This document shows positions 4,680 through 5,002 of a stretch of DNA of 5,002 nucleotides, in pieces (the stretch's first letter is position 1; every line of letters starts with the position of its first letter). This DNA comes from Candidatus Sigynarchaeota archaeon (GTDB lineage Archaea > Asgardarchaeota > Lokiarchaeia > Sigynarchaeales > Sigynarchaeaceae), in the NCBI GenBank assembly GCA_030587525.1, contig JAUQYW010000160.1:1-5002 (forward strand). The letters are read 5' to 3'. The notes under the pieces were generated by a model, which had not been told where the DNA came from, searched no databases, and worked only from the letters and a program-made list of their open reading frames with translations. The position numbers and the translations under genes are program-made.

Positions 4680-5002
4680 CAAAATCCTCCTTTCCTGAAG
4701 ATCGCGCTGAGCGTCGTCTCCAGGACCACCTTGCCATCCTGGTTTTTCGTCACGCACTTCGCGAACACGAAAAGCATCTCGTTCTTGATGTACAAGTCGT
4801 CCAATACTCCATCTGTGGTCAACAAGTCGCCATCCTTCACGGGCACGCCGGTGAACTTGTAATTCTGCCCCCCGTGAACGACCTTCAAGGCATTGAGAAT
4901 CAATTTCACGTCCTCGCCCTTGTCATTCTTGAGCACGACGTCTGCAAGGTTGAAAAGCGCCTTGACAACAAATGCACCCACGTAAGCCGGGTGCGCGATG
5001 GG
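4679..5002 (-). CDS. MaoC N-terminal-type hotdog protein (FAS1-like dehydratase domain), 5' partial
   Basis: 107 residues are visible. The frame is open to the right edge, reading P-I-A-H-P-A-Y before a GTG at 4981, so that GTG is probably internal and the start lies outside. The part seen resembles the C-terminal half of the MaoC N-type hotdog domain: V-V-H-G-G-Q at 41-46 of the fragment (family L-H-G-x-Q), then P-V-K-D-G-D-L-L-T-T at 54-63 (family P-L-x-x-G-D-x-L) and N-Q-D-G-K-V-V before the last strand. Proteins of this type usually lack the catalytic Asp/His pair. They partner a catalytic MaoC subunit and shape the acyl-CoA pocket, as in mycobacterial HadA/HadB or the two halves of eukaryotic hydratase 2. 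Its stop codon overlaps the Shine-Dalgarno site of the catalytic MaoC gene, which supports a heterodimer. The missing N-terminus prevents checking for active-site residues. Confidence 0.78.
   Translation of the reverse strand, partial: PIAHPAYVGAFVVKALFNLADVVLKNDKGEDVKLILNALKVVHGGQNYKFTGVPVKDGDLLTTDGVLDDLYIKNEMLFVFAKCVTKNQDGKVVLETTLSAIFRKGGF

Noticed and set aside
4665..4757. Upstream in-frame start adding 31 residues to the MaoC protein
   Set aside because: The extra residues overlap the preceding hotdog gene and do not look like MaoC sequence, while the ATG at 4664 has an ideal Shine-Dalgarno site and a normal family N-terminus.
1..5002. CRISPR array, insertion sequence, integrase, tRNA or attachment site
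   Set aside because: I looked for direct repeats with regular spacing, transposase or recombinase motifs and tRNA-like arms on both strands and saw none. Gene composition looks uniform, with no sign of a recent insertion.

Overview
The window looks like an ordinary metabolic stretch of a prokaryotic chromosome, most likely from an anaerobic archaeon. The case for an archaeon is indirect. There is a full tungsten-type aldehyde:ferredoxin oxidoreductase. The Shine-Dalgarno sites read GGTGA or GGAGGG. Genes end in short oligo-T runs without clear GC-rich hairpins, and some gene starts have AT-rich TATA-like boxes. The catabolic/CoA gene set would also fit a bacterium, so domain-level placement is only moderately secure. 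No rRNA or tRNA gene, CRISPR array, transposase, integrase or phage gene was seen.

Layout: at the left edge, on the + strand, is the 3' part of a small lysine-rich protein ending in a Myb/GcrA-like helix-turn-helix (1-373). It converges on a minus-strand block that fills the rest of the window. In transcription order (right to left) the block reads as follows. First come two MaoC-type hotdog proteins, the upstream one cut by the window edge (4679-5002 and 4044-4664). After an oligo-T terminator comes a DapA/NanA-superfamily Schiff-base aldolase (3009-3941, probably starting further upstream). After a second oligo-T terminator come an aldehyde:ferredoxin oxidoreductase (1096-2898) and, 21 bp downstream, a zinc class II aldolase (415-1074). 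The largest gene-free gaps are about 100-110 bp and hold only terminator and promoter-like signals.

Working model (inference): the two hotdog proteins form a split (HadAB-like) enoyl-CoA hydratase. The oxidoreductase and class II aldolase form an operon in which the aldolase makes or consumes an aldehyde such as lactaldehyde that the oxidoreductase converts to the acid, reducing ferredoxin. The DapA-like protein could supply another aldehyde (plus pyruvate) from a 2-keto-3-deoxy acid. I found no evidence of a previously undescribed system. The most concrete anomaly is the start of the DapA-like gene: the reading frame and an ideal GGTGATC site point to a non-canonical ACG start, or a mutated or miscalled ATG, 13 codons upstream of the only standard start codon.
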